This document shows, piece by piece, positions 63,207-64,000 of a stretch of DNA of 64,000 bases (positions are counted from its first letter, which is position 1; each line of letters starts with the position of its first letter). The stretch covers positions 1-64,000 of the forward strand of contig NZ_JBGCCT010000044.1 in the NCBI RefSeq assembly GCF_041260665.1, written 5' to 3'. The notes beneath the pieces are model-generated. The model did not search any database and had not been told where the DNA came from. It saw only the letters and a list, made by a program, of their open reading frames with translations. Source of the DNA: Catenulispora sp. GP43. Lineage in GTDB: Bacteria; Actinomycetota; Actinomycetes; Streptomycetales; Catenulisporaceae. Made by a program: the position numbers and the translations under genes.

Positions 63207-64000
63207 ATGTCTTTGAATCGGTCTTTGAATCGGTCTTTGAACCGCCGATCGTTCCTGAGCGGGGTGGCCGCTGTGTCCACCTCCTTCACCGTCGCCGGTT
63301 GCGCGAAGAGCCCGGCGAAGCCGCACGCCACCGATTGGTCGTCCTTCGAGGACTCCTTGCGCCGACAGGCGGCTCAAGGATCGTTCTCCGGAGTGGTCCA
63401 CGCCGAACGGAACGGCAGTGTGCTGCTGGACGCCGCCTTCGGCATGGCCGACCGCACGCGGGGCATCGCCAACACCCCGAGCACGAAGTTCTGCGCCGCC
63501 TCCATGGGCAAGATGTTCACAGCCGTGGCGATCGGGCAACTCGTGAGCGCCGGCAAGGTGGCCTTCGCCGACACCGTCGACAGGCACGTGCCGGGGTTCC
63601 CGCCCGAGATCGCCGAACACGTGACCGTGGCCCAGTTGCTGACCCACACCTCCGGCATGGGAGACGTGCTCCAGCATTCCGGGCCCACCCCGCCACCGGA
63701 CACCCTTGCCGCGCAGATCGCCCAGATCGCGAAGACCCCTCTGTCCTTCGCCCCCGGCAGCGGTTACGCCTACAGCAATTCGGGATTCATCGTCCTCGGT
63801 GCGGTCGTCGAGCACGCTTCCGGTGCCGAGTATCCGAGCTATGTGCACGACCATGTCTTCACCCCGGCAGGCATGTCAAACACCGAAGTCCGCGTCTACC
63901 GCCCCGCTGATGTTCAGGGTATGGCCCACGGCTACGCGTTCATCGACGAATCCGGCCGCCCCACCACGCCCCGCGACAACTCCGGCGACATACAGATCGG
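63207..64000 (+). CDS. Exported serine hydrolase, beta-lactamase/class C family (partial)
   Basis: 265 codons are present and the frame runs off the right edge. NRRSFLSGVAAVSTSFTVAGC combines a twin-arginine signal with a lipobox Cys. The catalytic Ser and Lys are in ASMGKMFTA (SxxK) and the YxN tyrosine in YAYSNSGF; LLTHTSGMGD is the family block between them. It may be an esterase, peptidase or beta-lactamase-like enzyme on the cell surface. The first residues are three copies of SLNR. Confidence 0.9.
   Translation, partial: MSLNRSLNRSLNRRSFLSGVAAVSTSFTVAGCAKSPAKPHATDWSSFEDSLRRQAAQGSFSGVVHAERNGSVLLDAAFGMADRTRGIANTPSTKFCAASMGKMFTAVAIGQLVSAGKVAFADTVDRHVPGFPPEIAEHVTVAQLLTHTSGMGDVLQHSGPTPPPDTLAAQIAQIAKTPLSFAPGSGYAYSNSGFIVLGAVVEHASGAEYPSYVHDHVFTPAGMSNTEVRVYRPADVQGMAHGYAFIDESGRPTTPRDNSGDIQI
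63210..63245 (+). repeat. Three 12-base repeats encoding SLNR
   Basis: TCTTTGAATCGG occurs twice exactly and a third time with two changes, directly after the ATG of the serine hydrolase gene. Each copy adds four residues, one of them Arg, to the start of the signal peptide. Confidence 0.92.

Overview
The window is high-GC DNA with actinobacterial gene content and order: lhr and a DUF3046 gene near recA-recX, DUF3052 and an AhpE-type peroxiredoxin next to aceE, metF divergent from a prenyl synthase, and a SAV_6107-type HEPN gene beside a DUF6504 gene. Many starts look leaderless, with a TANNNT box 6-8 bases before a GTG or ATG, as is common in actinomycetes. A Streptomyces/Catenulispora-like chromosome fits; a genus cannot be fixed from this alone. 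I see no CRISPR array, insertion sequence or rRNA.

Layout. 1-170: end of an unidentified gene running into two poly-C tracts. 172-3719: minus-strand ABC-transporter operon with translationally coupled genes, a 31-codon ORF copying the start of its neighbour, and a nucleotide-binding protein without a P-loop. 3889-6376: short-chain dehydrogenase, divergent TetR regulator and a single-span protein. 6401-12130: likely putrescine/GABA catabolism (FAD amine oxidase, FMN-binding protein, class III aminotransferase, Lrp regulator, aminobutyraldehyde dehydrogenase). 12222-13738: a helical orphan followed by three tightly clustered tRNA-like genes, two with unusual anticodon loops. 13859-18021: MFS exporter, a 59-aa protein and a large NTPase-TPR regulator. 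18304-24226: aceE with a 25-bp-stem terminator, a row of small conserved actinobacterial genes, a TerD-like protein and tRNA-Val(TAC). 24231-26910: broken NTPase-TPR gene, PP2C-like phosphatase, YdjM-like membrane protein. 27004-31512: MocR regulator and a second FMN-split-barrel protein, a thiolase with a KstR-like site, a cysteine-rich peptide gene and a GNAT gene. 31661-38271: metF, prenyl synthase, histidine phosphatase, glycosyltransferase, an 830-base intergenic region with structure, then two apparent DNA-damage genes and a TSUP transporter. 38319-51273: lhr, DUF3046, MerR/SDR/MFS genes, recA, recX, rny and a DUF2330 protein. 51298-64000: exporters with divergent regulators (XRE, LysR), a lipoprotein, a SigE-family sigma factor with a membrane partner, MarR/isochorismatase, a methyltransferase, and a DUF5937-ArsR regulator divergent from a serine hydrolase cut by the right edge.

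Working together. The DNA-damage theme is the clearest link: recA and the HEPN gene both carry a TTGTCAGTG-N8-(T/C)A(C)NNT promoter of the RecA-independent (PafBC-type) class, and the DUF6504 gene has a LexA-type box. The amine-catabolism genes form a second coherent group. Several regulators sit divergently from the gene they probably control, with readable inverted repeats between them. The observations most worth a second look are the tRNA-like trio, the cysteine-rich peptide gene, and the structured 35605-36032 region.
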